DNA of 64,000 nt from assembly GCA_033064195.1 (NCBI GenBank), contig JARBJD010000132.1, positions 1-64,000 of the forward strand, written 5' to 3'. The position numbers and the translations under genes are program-made. Positions 12,401 to 24,600 of this stretch are shown in pieces. Source of the DNA: Blattamonas nauphoetae. Its lineage: Eukaryota; Preaxostyla; Oxymonadida. The notes beneath the pieces are model-generated. The model did not search any database. It saw only the letters and a program-made list of their open reading frames with translations, and was not told the origin of the DNA. Each line of letters starts with the position of its first letter. Position 1 is the first letter of the stretch.

Positions 12401-12484
12401 CCGATACCGCCTTTCTTCATTTTTCGTCACGTCGATATTCTCAACTTTATTCTTGCTCTGTTTCATTGTATCATCTCATGATTC
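9479..12484 (+). pseudogene. Pumilio (PUF)-type RNA-binding protein, broken
   Basis: The 3' part carries PUF-like repeats: CSDRFGHFTMQILIHL (from 12095), then EICLHPFGTHCIQAMI and SSDKTGIHVILC at about 12200-12345. PUF repeats bind single-stranded mRNA bases, usually in 3' UTRs, and repress or localise transcripts. The frame opening at 11189 gives about 230 residues of Ser/Pro/Gln-rich disordered sequence, then helical text to FAEIWPKFVF, where a TGA at 12092-12094 stops it; the same frame continues directly with the PUF repeats. Upstream disordered, Gln/Pro-rich text at 9479-9862 (YCFFAQQYQFGLYLQMHQPH) and 10774-11188 is in shifting frames. A hAT-type MITE (9863-10765) sits in this N-terminal part. 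Only about two PUF repeats are visible against the usual eight, so the copy is also truncated. Confidence 0.6.
9863..10765. mobile_element. hAT-type foldback MITE with 8-bp target duplication
   Basis: Two arms, 9863-10157 and the reverse complement of 10473-10765, match over about 290 bp with few differences and enclose a 315-bp spacer. The ends read CAGGGCAGATCCAACC and CAAGGCAGATCCAACC, fitting the CARGG start common in hAT elements. The 8-bp sequence ACTCCATC lies directly outside both ends (9855-9862 and 10766-10773), the target-site duplication size typical of hAT elements. Removing the element restores an uninterrupted reading of the flanking Pumilio-gene linker (HSSTPSLKHTISMPELTD). 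No transposase is encoded; it must have moved with an enzyme supplied in trans. Confidence 0.85.
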
Positions 12485-12689
12485 ATATTTGTGATTGTTG
12501 GTACTAGAAATTTGTGTAATGGTGTGTTTTCATGCAATGAGTTTGATCGAACAGTAATTTTTTAGTTTGTGTCTGTAAGTCGAAAACCCGGTCTCAAATA
12601 GATGTATGCTTCCAGAATCACTGCGAAGTGCAATGTTATAGAGCAGCTGTTGAAATATTGGAGGGGGGCACGGGGTCGGATTATGCCAA

Positions 12690-14095
12690 GTATAGTAGTA
12701 AAATAACCCGGCGAGGGTAAAATAACCCGGGGTGAAAACCCCCTTTTTTGGATCCCTCTTTCCGTCCATCCCATATTTCTCGGAACCAAAATTTTTTTGG
12801 GTCCCACTTTTTTTTCCATAATGTTTGTCTCAACTCCGAGTATCCATCAAGGTAGAAATCGAACCTCCAAAATAGGATTCTGGGCCGGGGGTGCCTATTT
12901 CGGAACCATATTTTGGCCTATTTTTGACCCATTTTTGGCTCCTAAATAGGAGGTCCTTAACATTTAAGCTTAGAGGATCCGAACTTCACGACCACTTTTC
13001 TCCACGCCTGTTCAAAATTTTTCTTTCTCGTTTCATTTCTGGTTGTTTGGGATGTTTTTCTCTCGAAATCACAATTTTTGAAAAATGAAAAATCCTGGGG
13101 GACCTGGGTGGAAATTCAGGGTCAAAAACTGATTTCCCTGTATACAAAGCTTAGTGATCTGAAAACTTGTTTTGATCATATCTCCACAACCAGACATAGT
13201 TCCGACATGAAGTTTTCACCAATATGGATGTTTTGTTGGATTATATTTTTTCTGAAAATTTTGAGAAAAATCCCCTTGCGGCAGTTGAGATTCTTTTGTG
13301 GGTTTTGGCCTTCATTCAGAAAGGAGAGCTGTCACTTGACATGGGATGATGCACCGATTCTCCAAATTTCTTTAAAATGATGCGAACACAATCAGAGTCG
13401 AATCCAAAAGCTCAAATTGGTTAGAATCGTGCTTGGGAGAGCAGTTGGGGTTGATTCTGAGAAAACCACGAAAACTATCAAAGACGCTAAAATAGGAGGT
13501 CTTCGAAAATTTTCAAAATTTTCAGAAAAAAATATAATCCAACAAAACATCCATATTGGTGAAAACTTCATGTCGGAACTATGTCTGGTTGTGGAGATAT
13601 GATCAAAACAAGTTTTCAGATCACTAAGCTTTGTATACAGGGAAATCAGTTTTTGACCCTGAATTTCCACCCAGGTCCCCCCAGGATTTTTCATTTTTCA
13701 AAAAATTGTGATTTCGAGAGAAAAACATCCCAAACAACCAGAAATGAAACGAGAAAGAAAAATTTTGAACAGGCGTGGAGAAAAGTGGTCGTGAAGTTCG
13801 GATCCTCTAAGCTTAAATGTTAAGGACCTCCTATTTAGGAGCCAAAAATGGGTCAAAAATAGGCCAAAATATGGTTCCGAAATAGGCACCCCCGGCCCAG
13901 AATCCTATTTTGGAGGTTCGATTTCTACCTTGATGGATACTCGGAGTTGAGACAAACATTATGGAAAAAAAAGTGGGACCCAAAAAAATTTTGGTTCCGA
14001 GAAATATGGGATGGACGGAAAGAGGGATCCAAAAAAGGGGGTTTTCACCCCGGGTTCTTTTACCCTCGCCGGGTTATTTTACTCCTATAAGCTTG
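12690..14095. mobile_element. 1.4-kb palindromic foldback element, whole copy
   Basis: Arms of about 570 bp, 12690-13262 and the reverse complement of 13523-14095, are nearly identical and enclose a spacer of about 260 bp. Each end begins with a doubled motif (AAAATAACCCGGCGAGGG then AAAATAACCCGGGGTGA). Because the arms mirror each other, the same translation appears on both strands; this is a by-product of the palindrome and not a gene. The inner halves of the arms are homologous to those of the foldback copy at 53927-63446. No transposase, and I could not settle on a target duplication. Near-perfect arm identity suggests recent origin or gene conversion. Confidence 0.85.
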
Positions 14096-14483
14096 GTGCA
14101 AATTGAAAGGGATAACAAAGTGTTCAGAATCTGGTTGAGACAATCCTGAGAAGGGAAGAGATCTTCCTCCCAATCTTCGATTCAACAAAAATCAATCGGC
14201 TCAAACCTCGATTCATCATTTGCGGGCATTTTCGTTTTCGGTTCACTCCATATTGGCTGTCCGTGAGGCGGAGTGAGATCAGTTCGTGAGCATCTTACGT
14301 TCTCGTCACTTGCACTATATTGGACATTCCCACCCCTCATGTTGTGTTTGTGGAGCTTGGTCCCATCCGGTCACCCCAAGATACAGGGGTTCTACTCCAG
14401 ATGGAACGTTTTCAAGAAGTGATGGGAGAGTGCTTGAAAAAGAAGAGAATGTTGGAGATGATGGGGTGTGTGATTGGCTACTA

Positions 14484-15536
14484 CTAAAAATCGTAAGATT
14501 CTGTTCCTCCCTTCAGTGTTGGCTTGGTGGTGAAGGTGAGTGAGTGGGTTGTGACAGAAACAGAGGGATGACAAAGAGTGATCGCAAATCGGAACGGCAG
14601 CGAGAGATTCAAGTAAAAGGTGGTATTCACTTCTCCATCATTGAAAAGTTTGACTGTTCGCCGTCTCTCACGACAATCCGCTTCCAGCACGACCTGGATG
14701 GTCTGTCGTTGAGGAGGAGGTGCTGCATTCGCTTGAGCAGGGGCTGGTGGTGTGTAATCCTGTCCCCAGGTCGCTATTCCATGATCTTCGTTCCAGCGAT
14801 CATGTTGTGTTCCCGTGTCAACATGATGTGCACTGACGGCTCCGATAAAATATCCACTATATGTATGGTTGATGTTGAATGACAGTTGGGCGACATCGGA
14901 CGAGATGATTGGAGAAAAGAGGGTTTTGGGGATGAAGTTTGTCTGTTCGTTTTCTGGTCTTTCCCGAAGTGTGAATGTGTTTACTGTTTTGATGAAAAAA
15001 TCCTCATCGAAGAGTTCAATAGCATCTGCCCCCATTTTGGACCATCGTTGGAATCGAGATTCGCGGAGGAGGTCAGATCTCCGTTTTTCATCGAGGCGAC
15101 GCAAAACGGAATCAAACTGCGACTGTCGTTCATTTATCCTTCCGAACTGTTCGGCCATCTGCGTTGCCATGTTGCACATGGTGGTTTGAAGATGGAGTAG
15201 CCGTTCGTTCATTTCATTCATTGGGTTTTCCATCGTCGTTTTGTTTCGAGAGTTGAGATGACAATGTTCTGTTTTCTGAACATCACGTGATCCGAGAGCA
15301 TTCTGAATCAATGTGACCAAACTGGATGCAATGCTCTGAAAGACAATGGAAGGTGATGATGAATCAAAAATGGAACAAACTTTCAATCCAACCGAGCTGT
15401 GAGAAGATACGATGTCAAAGAGAATCGACGCAAGATCACATGACTCAGCTATCGCACAACGAGTTGGGAGTTCATCCAGATCTGACGAGAAGAGACAACG
15501 AGAGATGAGAAGCGAGTTGGAAGACAAAACACTCAA
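14484..15536 (-). CDS. Coiled-coil plus SPRY-like domain protein
   Basis: An open frame of 350 codons. Residues about 100-160 form a helical, probably coiled-coil segment (NEMNERLLHLQTTM, QFGRINERQSQFDSVLRRLD). From about residue 170 the chain reads like a SPRY/B30.2-type beta sandwich: IIFE-like start (IELFDEDFF), VAQLSFNINHTYSGYFIGAV, then IQVVLEADCRERRRTVKLF and LSLPFRFAITL, matching the usual order of VxLxxDxxxxRRTVxLFxNGE and the strand before the end. SPRY domains mediate protein binding. The N-terminal 100 residues look weaker and include a possible in-frame 45-nt intron; upstream sequence to about 15950 holds further helical text after a stop, so the true start is probably in an upstream exon. 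Partner and pathway unknown. Confidence 0.6.
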   Translation of the reverse strand: MSVLSSNSLLISRCLFSSDLDELPTRCAIAESCDLASILFDIVSSHSSVGLKVCSIFDSSSPSIVFQSIASSLVTLIQNALGSRDVQKTEHCHLNSRNKTTMENPMNEMNERLLHLQTTMCNMATQMAEQFGRINERQSQFDSVLRRLDEKRRSDLLRESRFQRWSKMGADAIELFDEDFFIKTVNTFTLRERPENEQTNFIPKTLFSPIISSDVAQLSFNINHTYSGYFIGAVSAHHVDTGTQHDRWNEDHGIATWGQDYTPPAPAQANAAPPPQRQTIQVVLEADCRERRRTVKLFNDGEVNTTFYLNLSLPFRFAITLCHPSVSVTTHSLTFTTKPTLKGGTESYDF

Positions 15537-15950
15537 GAAGACTCAAGGAAGAAAACAGCGAAGCGATGATAGATTTGAAAAGGGAGAAGGTCTGCTCATG
15601 AATATCAAACCTGATTCCAAAAGTGTCCGAATCTGAGAAAGAATTGGCAAAATCTCTTTTTCAGAACAATTTCGAAGCGATGAACAATATCCCCGAATAA
15701 CTTCTTCCTGGATACACACATACAACAGACGATGTAAAGGATGAATAAAAGACATTCATGAAGAATACCGAGGAAGAAAGAGAGATAAACAACGATGAAG
15801 AGTTTGAACGAGAGGACACACAATATCAGAGCAAGGTGGATCAGATGAGGACAGAGGACCACACGGGAGATGTGAAGAAGCAGATTCAACAGGTTGTGCG
15901 CATGAATGGGATGACATGAGACTGATATCAGAGATGAGAAAGATCGTCCC

Positions 15951-16229
15951 ATGAAACTCGTTAGTCAGGGGAAACCCACTTTGTTGGGAAAATCAGAGCA
16001 CAATGACTATCTCATCAAACGGTATCCCTCATTTTCCCATCATTATCATCTGATTTATCCAGAATACTCTCCATTCGTGAAGTGGATTCCAAAAAAGCGG
16101 AGTACTGCTGATTCTGAAACGGAAGTCTTCGTCTCTCTTGTCTCCATGCTCAGAGATAGAAGAATCCTTCTGATTTGCGATGTGATGACTGTTCTTGCCG
16201 ATGAACTCCTGAACAGTGCTGGTCAGTGA
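15951..16229 (+). pseudogene. Fragment of an armadillo-like family protein
   Basis: A 92-codon frame containing YSPFVKWIPKKRSTADSETE and VFVSLVSMLRDRRILLICDVMTVLADELL. From memory, SPFLxW followed by an acidic stretch and VFRSLV is a recurring start of helical-repeat proteins in this lineage, but no search was done. The frame ends soon after and nothing further of the family follows, so I take it for a 5' fragment left by decay or recombination. Confidence 0.45.
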
Positions 16230-16554
16230 TTCTGATCTCAACCACATGGCCATATTATTCTCAATTTTCCATTCACTCCAAGTGTCTCAGTGTTCTGTTA
16301 ACATGCAGACCGAAGGACACTGTTCCTATTTCCAAGCATTCACAGAAAGTGTCTGAATGAGAATCCATCTCAAAAAAAGAAGCGTAGAAGTGATCCGACA
16401 ATGAGTGACCGAGACCACCCAAAAAAGAAAATGGAGCCAACATTGTGTGATATATCCAGAAACCACAGAAACAATCGGTGTCTTAGTTTCCTCCACGTGA
16501 CAATGCTGTCCTACATGTCCCTCCAAAACGGAATATGCCCGCCACTCTGATCAA

Positions 16555-17592
16555 TCATCCGTCCCCCGTGGAGATGAAGCAATCCATGAAAGGCTCCCAC
16601 ACGCGGCGTCGCAGGAAGGCCTCCATTTCGTCTTCGACGCCTTCGTCCCGCAGTTTCGCCAGTCCCGGATGTTCTCGCATGCGAACATCTGAACGGCGAT
16701 CGCGGGATCTGTTGAGCTCGTTTGCTAACTTCCAATTCTTGACACTGTCGATCAAGTTTTGAAGAAGGATGCGTGTCAACTTGTTGGTTTCGAAGAAGAT
16801 CAGCGTGTCTGTGACGGCCACAGCGAATGAAGAGGTCACCACAAACTGGGAGAGCTCGTCCACGAACTTCGAGAAATAGAAAAAGTCCCCGAGCAGTTCG
16901 GCGAAATTTTCCGAATCTTTCGAATCGACAATGCAGCGTCGGTTGGTGTACACGAAGTCCAGAAAGGGTTGGATGGGATGGAGAAAGTTGTGTTTGAAGG
17001 TTTGGTCGAATGTGTCCAACGAAATGTGTCGTTCTTTGCAAACACTCATCTTCGGATGTGCATGCAAAAAATTCATGAACGCTCTCACAATTGAGATCAG
17101 AGACAATTCAGGATTCGCCAAAAGATGGATGTCTTGTTCGTAGAATGACTGCGGGAGAAGAGTGAAGAATCCCTTTTCGAGAATGTCGAAGCGTGTTGCT
17201 GACGTTGCGGAACAGAGCACCAGACGGTCCAGAAACGACAATGTTGCCTTGACAAGCTCTTTGTTGGGTGATGTGAGGAGCGGAATGATTGACTCGGTGA
17301 AACGAGAACAAGAACCGTCGCGTGTGGGAACGAGTCCGAACAGAATCCTTTCGGCCGAGGCGCGATCTTTCATTTGAAGTGCGACCCTCTTCAAAAGAAC
17401 ACAAGCTTGTTCGGTTGCTTTGTCATCGAGATTGTTTCCTTCTTTGATGAAGTCAACAAGCGACAGGAAGGGTTCCGATGATTGGGCGACAGTTTCGATG
17501 CGGTCGGGTTCGATTCTCAGAAAAAGGGGTGTGGCATCTCGGTTGAAGGGGTCAATGGATCGGCTGTGATTTGAGGAAGAATTGGTTTCCAT
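16555..17592 (-). CDS. METNSSS-family helical-repeat protein, paralogue 1
   Basis: A single 345-codon exon starting METNSSSNHSRSIDP. It aligns along its length with the protein at 27361-28530: shared blocks include PLFLRIEPDRIETV, SLVDFIKEGNNLDDKATEQA, LVPTRDGSCSRFTESI, GFFTLLPQSFYEQ and the F-HPIQPFLDFV-NRR block. The pattern of amphipathic helices suggests an armadillo/HEAT-like fold; no catalytic motif, signal peptide or membrane segment is seen. The paralogue has a longer C terminus. Here the frame stops after FISTGDG, yet the next frame reads GRMIDQSGGHIPFWRDM, matching the paralogue's AKMIHDMGGNVSF. One missing G in the G-run near 16560 explains this, so the last part is probably lost by a 1-nt deletion. 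Function unknown. Confidence 0.75.
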   Translation of the reverse strand: METNSSSNHSRSIDPFNRDATPLFLRIEPDRIETVAQSSEPFLSLVDFIKEGNNLDDKATEQACVLLKRVALQMKDRASAERILFGLVPTRDGSCSRFTESIIPLLTSPNKELVKATLSFLDRLVLCSATSATRFDILEKGFFTLLPQSFYEQDIHLLANPELSLISIVRAFMNFLHAHPKMSVCKERHISLDTFDQTFKHNFLHPIQPFLDFVYTNRRCIVDSKDSENFAELLGDFFYFSKFVDELSQFVVTSSFAVAVTDTLIFFETNKLTRILLQNLIDSVKNWKLANELNRSRDRRSDVRMREHPGLAKLRDEGVEDEMEAFLRRRVWEPFMDCFISTGDG

Positions 17593-18642
17593 TGAGCAAA
17601 GATTGAATTGATCTGATTCTGATCTACACCATATCCAATAACATCAGAAAGGATGATCCACATCGACTCATCATTCAGTCTCTATTCTGACCTAGATCGT
17701 ACTAACTGGAATCAGCGGTCTGTTCAGTGCTCTTACAAACCGAAGAGTGAATCCCATAAGGCGGAGACCGGGTGTTGCCGGTCTTCCAGCATTCTTTCAG
17801 ACGCTAATTCCTCACAATTTCGCATCAACATGCAATACTTAGAGTGGGAAAAATATGAAAATCAACCACCAAGACACAGAAAATCCGCTTTTTTTTCAGT
17901 TTTTCAACCCATGAATTCGGAAAATCGAGCGATATACTCGTTCATTGTTACACAAATCTCGGTTTTCACCGAGATATACTCCTTCATTTTCCCTAAATCC
18001 GTTTTGCATGTCGAGAAAAATTTACGTCGCCTTCTTTCGTACAAAAATACAATTTTCATTGATTGCCCGAAATAACTAAAAAAATAGTGAAAGAATGTAA
18101 TGCCAACCTCAGAAAGTGAAATGGGTGAAGAAAAGCAAAATTTTTGCACCTATCCCTAAGAATAGAACAAACAGAAAAGAGAAAGTGAGGGAGTTTCGAA
18201 ACGGAATAAGAGAAAATGATTCAATGAAACTCAAAATCATGCAATATGATCGGTCTGTTCAGGGAGATGATCTCCAGACTCCTTGAAGTGAATAAAATGA
18301 GAACCAAGAATCCATTTTGGATTTTTAGAGATAATATAACAGTGAAAAGACGAGAAATACCTGATAATCGACGTTTTAGGGAGAAAAATCGTCATCAAAA
18401 ATACCACAGTGACGTTGCGAGAGTTCGGTGAGATCATCCTGTGAGTTCATATTTTTCCCAGCACTGTACATGGTAAAAAGATAAAAAGACGCAAACCAGA
18501 CTTTCCATAGTGTTCTCAATCCGTCTGCAACACTTGGCCTTTTTTGGTCTCAAGCTTATGGGATTCTCTCGAACAAAAAGCTAATGTTTCGGATAAAGGG
18601 TGTGGATCAACTCGCCTGACTCAGGTAAATCAATTTTATGAA
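17593..18642. other. Intergenic, likely divergent promoter region
   Basis: About 1 kb between the divergently transcribed METNSSS paralogue 1 and the beta-helix gene. No convincing frame. It is AT-rich, with several A- or T-runs near 17885-18070, but no promoter element I can name with confidence. Confidence 0.4.
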
Positions 18643-21600
18643 ATGATTATCCTACTTATCACCACCGTGAGCTATCTCTGTGCTACCACAATCCCATCGA
18701 CAGCTAATTATGCCAGCCTGCACTCACTCATCGAAGACTCGACCTCTTCAAACTCAAACTCGCTCGAACGTCACATCATCCTCTCAACCACCCCGACACA
18801 CAGTGAAAACCTGGAACTCAGAAATGAAATGATCTGTTTCAAAGGAGACAAGTCTCTGACACCTCTGACATTCGACGATGAACTTTCTCAAGAAATTTCT
18901 AACAAACGCAAGAATGGAAAGAACGAACGACATCGAAAATGGATGGAAAATAGCATGTTGATACTGGAGAACTCAACAGTTGTTGTGCAAGAAATGAAGA
19001 TCGACGTGCCAAGACAAGGCAATTTTAAACGAACGGAAAGTGGACGAAGAAGAAAGCTGCACAACACAGAACCGTTGATTGCTCGGATCAAATCGTCATC
19101 TTTTCGATTGGAAGGCAGCACGATTCTATCATCGGGAAGCAATTCGTATATCGAGGTTGAGTCAGGTCGTCGCTCTCTCTCAACGATCCCATCGTCGGTG
19201 TCGTTGATATCATGCTCGATCAAGACGGATGGATGGAGGATGAAGGAAATTGTGAAACTTGGTCACCGCATCTCGAATGAAGGCTCGGCGGACGTTTTGC
19301 TGTTTGGGATGTCGTTTTCGAACGTGGAAGTGATGAAAGGAGGAGGAGTGGCATGTGACGTGTGGACTAACCCACCAGAATCACTATTCTCGTTGGACAG
19401 CGTGTTGTCCCATCTCCACTTCTCAAATGCATCCAGTCCCCAGATCGCTCAGTGCCGCCCTGGAATGGCTTACTCGCAGCGATTTCTTGACAGTGAAGTG
19501 TCGTCGAGCAACAACCACCTCTCGGGACGACGATTGTTGATATTCATTTTGGAGGAAAGTTGCTCTGTCAGAACACGACATTCAAGAACTGTCGCACTTT
19601 GTCCTCCGAACGAGTGTCCACCAGCAACCTCGAATTCCCGTCTTATCCAACCACAGATGAGCTGTCTGAAGTGCCTCATTATTCTTTTGGGAAGCAGAAT
19701 CAGACTTTTAAGCACCGCTTCTTCATTTCATCAACAAAATCCCCCCATGCCCACATCCACACCCTCCCCGCCCTCTCCGACCCCCCCTCTGCTTGTTATG
19801 TTCTTTTCACGTCGTGCTCCTTCGATAGCATGACTATGGATTCCGTTGACAGACGCGACTCCTCTTCTTTCGACGGCGGGTCAGCTATGCTCGCGGATTC
19901 CGTTCGCCTCGCGGAGGAGCTGTTTGTGTGGCCAATGACGACGGGTTCCTTGTTGTGGAGAAGTGCTGCTTTTGGGAGTGTTCTTCGATTTATGGTGGCT
20001 CTCTTTTCGTGTTCAGCAAGGATTTCTTTGTGAAAGACTGCATCTTTCAGCGAAATCGCGCATCGCAGGAAGGCGGAGCGATTGACGCTGAGCTGTCGAA
20101 TTTCTTGATTTCTGGATGCAAATTCACTCGAAACGAAGCGAATCTTGTCGGAGGAGCACTGCGAGTTCTTTTTCATGGCGGTTCCACTTCTCTCCAATCA
20201 ACCAAGTTCGAACACAATTTCGCTTTCGGAATGCCGTCCTCGCCGTTCCGTGCCCACGATCTGAGTTCTCTCTACAACGCTGGACCCAGCAATGCCATCT
20301 CCGTCGCAGATGTGTCCACCACACATTTCAAAGACACTTTTATTCACAGTCCTGGCCAAACCGATCTGACATCGCACTTCGTTCACTCGCCGCTTCGAGT
20401 CAACGGGAAAGCCGGTGTCGACGGCGACTGCATCGACACACCCTGCCACTCGCTCTCACATGCTGTGTCGTTGCTGGGGGAATTGGGTTCCATCCTGATT
20501 CTTGACGACACCACTCTCCCATCACTCACTTTTTTTGAACTCTACGCAACAATTGGATCGAAAGCGTCGAATGGAAGTGGGAGCAAGTCAACGCTTGTTC
20601 CTCGGAACAGTTCTGTCTCGATTTCTGTGAAATCGCTCACATCAGATGAGCAGTCGTATCTTTCGATCGATGCCGTCATCTTCACTCTGTCCCCAGTCGA
20701 CCCTCACTCAACGTCGCTCTTCAAAGTGTCGAATGGTCTCCTCACACTGACTCGTGTTGAGATGTTCGGATTTGTGACGAAATCCACTGACTCGCTCATC
20801 TCGCTTGTTCGTTCGTCTCGTCTCGCGATCACTGCCTCTTCATTCACCTCCATCTCAACGAAAGGGTCGGGGAGTGTCGTTTCTGGGACAGACATCGCAT
20901 TTCTCAAAATCGAATCGACACAGTTCGCGTCGTGCACAAGCGTGGGAGATGGAGGAGTTCTCCATTTGGCATTCGCTGACAACACGAATGCATCGTCCTT
21001 CTTGATCAACGCTTCTTTCGATCAATCGTGTGCCTGTGGGAGTGAAGCAGTGGGTAACTTCATTTTTCTTGAAAGCAACAATTTCAGGAGCCTTCTCTCG
21101 TCGGCCACCAGCGCTCGAACATTCACCATCCACACAGATAGATCATTCGCAGAAGACTCCATCTTTGGCCGAGTGAAGGACGATCAGCAGTCATTCTCCC
21201 TCCTTCCCCTCTTCCTTTCAACAGCAACTTACGTTTTCGTGTCGAATGAGACAATTGAACACGACTTTACCGACTGTTCAACAGCAGAATCACCCTGCCG
21301 CACTCTGGAACACGCCATGGCACTCACCTTTGCTGTCCAAACCAGCACCATCCATCTTCTGTCATTCAGTCAGCTTGACTTTCAGATCGTCCTCAACTGC
21401 ACGTCTCTCACAATCAAAACAAGCGAAGATCCTCTCATCTCTGAGATCTTCTTCTACGAACACGCGCAGCTCGTCGTGTCGAAGGGTTCGCTCAGCCTGG
21501 ACACCATCAAAGTCGGCACGTACGGTCACCAGACGTTGGACAGCATGATTCTCGTCCAGTCTTCCTCCTCTCAGCAAGTGCTCACCATCACCAATTGTGT

Positions 21601-24600
21601 GTTTCGCGTTTCGACCCGCTACAATCCCATTCTCTGCGTCGAACAAGGAAGTTCAGCGGTCATCACACAGTCATCCTTTGAGCTCTACTCCCACCTCTCC
21701 ACTGAACCTGCCCTCCTCCATTTCTCGTATGCGACAGGAACAAAACTCACCCTCTCTGACGTCACGCTTCTCCGCCCCAGTTCCTCCGCTCGCATTGCTC
21801 TTGACGTCCTCGTCGAAGGCCCATCCGATTCAGAATTCGAGGCTGGCTCACTCGTTCTCCAGAATTTCGTCATCGACAGCCAAAAGGGCGGGACCTGGTT
21901 CCTCCTCAAAGGACAGTTCACGGACGAGTTCGTCGCTCTCTCGTTCGCCGACGTTCTCGACAGCTGGACTGATTACCCCTCGTTTTGGGGAATCACCCCA
22001 ACCTCCTCTCGCTCGCTCCTCGCCATCTTCCTCGCACAGAACGGCCGCTCGTCCGGTGCCAGCTATGTTGGAAGCCAGTCCGGAGCAGGAACGGGCACAA
22101 TCGACGACCCGTTCTCAACAATCACCGACGCAGTCAACGACGGTGCTCTGCTGGTCCACATCATCTCCGATCTCGACGAGGACGGGGAGTCAGTCACAAT
22201 CAGTCAGCCGACTGAGATTGTGGGATCTGAAGAGAAGAAGCCGTCGATCAGTCGAGCTCTCGCTTTTGACTTGAAGGACAACCTCACTCTGAGACACCTT
22301 CGTTTCACAACTCCGGCTCTCCCCTCTTTTCTGTTGTACTGTTCTCTCCTCAACATCCAATCCTGCGACTTCTGCCCGTCCTTATCCTCTCCACAAGCTT
22401 TTTCTTTCGTCGATCCAGACACATACGCGAAAAACATCATCATTCGCTCATCTTCCTTTTCGTCTTACTCCCTCTTGACCCCGCTGATTTCGTTCAACCT
22501 CCCAGCTGGCTCCACTTACGTCATCGGCGACTCCGAGGCCATCACCTCCTTCGACTCCATCTCCGGCTCGTCCTGCCTGTCCGTCACAACAGCAGGCACG
22601 TTCACTCTGCACTTCGTCCACTTCACAAACTGCGACGCTGGTGCCGAGGATGGAGGAGCGCTGCACGTCACTGTTTCAAACGGAGGCCATGCGCAGATCC
22701 TCACGTGTCTCTTCCACAGCTGCTCGGCTCGGACGGGCGGAGGGATCTTTGCAGTCATGCTGCAGAGCAGCGGGGTGAGGGATCCGCTGATCCTTCAGGA
22801 GTCGAGAGACGACTCACTTGCGAAGATGCGATTCATCAATTGTTCAGCTGCAGATGACGGAAACTGCATTTTCATCGACAACACAGCGCACACCCCAACA
22901 GACGCTCCCCCGTTCGAATTCGACCCAGTCACTGCGAGTGAGCACGACTATGTCGTTCTCAATTCAGATTTCAATGGTAAAGAATATCGCACCAATCCCT
23001 TCAAACGAGAGAATCGTCTCACTTCCATCACTCTCTCAGATTCTGGCACAGATGCACCGACATGTCCTTGGATGCAGCCCTGTCGTTCCATCTCATCATC
23101 GATGGAACTCTTCGACCCTGACACCGTCTCTGGCGCTTACTCAATTCTCATCAGACACGTCTCAACGTGGACCACCCCTCTCTCGTTTGACTTTGTCTAC
23201 TACGAGCTGCTGATTGAATCAGACGATCCATTATACAATTCACAGTTCCCGTCGACCGTCGTCCTCTCCAATGAAGTAGCAGAAGCCGATATCGACGCCA
23301 ACACGAAAGGTTTCCTCGAATTCAAAAGTCGTGTCTCGATCAGCTCGCTTTCGTTTGCTCTCGCTCAACGCACGTTCCCACGCCCTTTCATTTACGTCCA
23401 CAATTCAGGAGCAGTCAACTTTCACAAAGTCCACCTCAAGCCAGCTCTCCATCAGTTTCCAATCCATTTCGGGTTCTCGTCATTCGCTGTGGTCGATGGA
23501 GATGTGATCAGGAATGACCCAACCAAGAAATTGAGCGTCTCTTTCTCTCAGCAACTCGACTTTGGAGACCAAGTTCCAGTCATCTTCAGCGGACAGACCA
23601 ATTTTCTTTCGTTCGAAGGAACAGAAAACACAGAAACATCCCAATCACCCCAACACGGAACATTCCCCACTCTCTTTCAGATCGACTTCCAAACAGGCAA
23701 CGGGAGAGTGTCTTGGACCAGGCTGTCGCTTGAGGGATCAGGAAGCCGCGTCACTCACCGCATTGCGTCCATCCGCTCTGCTCATTCCGTCGACTTTTTG
23801 TTCTGTTCGTTCTCGTCCTTCCGCCACGTTCCGACATCACCGTCAGCTGACGGAGGCCTCTTTCACGTCGAAGACGTCGAGTGTGTTTCCATCGAACACT
23901 CGTCGTTCACGGAATGTTCATCGACTGGAAATGGAGGAGTTCTGTTTGTCAACCAGGCGAAGTATTTCACCATCCGAGGCACGTCGTTCCTGTCGTGCTC
24001 TTCGGGTGGCCATGGAGGCTGCTGCTTCATCTCCCTCTCTCCGACTCAAACACAATGGTACTTCACAGTTGACGCAACATTCACGAATTGTTCGTGCGGA
24101 AAAGGGAAACATGGAAACTGGATCCATCTCACTCACTTCCTCTTCCCGCCCATCCTCGACGCCAACGAATGGCCGGCTCAGCAGAACGGACTCACCGCTG
24201 CGAATCGAACGCTCTTCACTGCAGATGTGGAGAAGGAAGGCGTGTCCTCACCCGTCGACCTCATCGACTACATCCTCTTCACACCGTCATCAGCTGTTTA
24301 TGTTTCAGACTCAGAAATCGGGACCTCTTTGGGATTGTGTGGATCGCAAGCAACACCCTGCTACACTCTGGATGTCGGGATCAGCCATCTTGACGCAGAC
24401 AAGGATGGAGCAATCGTTGTCGTGGGCGAGACAGACTTCTTCTGGCACCACGATTTGATGCAGTCTCTTCATGTATCGTCAGCGTCGACTCTCAAAGCGG
24501 ACATTAAACTGAAGCACTCACTGAAGTTCGACGAAGCGAAACTTGAAAGTTCTGTCGCCCTCACCCTCGAATCTCTGTCATTCTCCATGATCACTGACCT

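Noticed and set aside
12891-13889. The same 60-100 residue open frame on both strands, repeated at 53879-54346 and 63027-63485
   Set aside because: It is mirrored by the palindromic arms of the foldback elements, has no recognisable domain, and its frame shifts between copies. A by-product of the repeat, not a gene.
19405-19535. A short intron to explain the first frame change in the beta-helix gene
   Set aside because: Every GT-AG pair tried gives the wrong frame or a stop, and the conserved text (NNHLSG then TTIVDIHFGG) is adjacent with only one base missing. A 1-nt indel or sequence error fits better.
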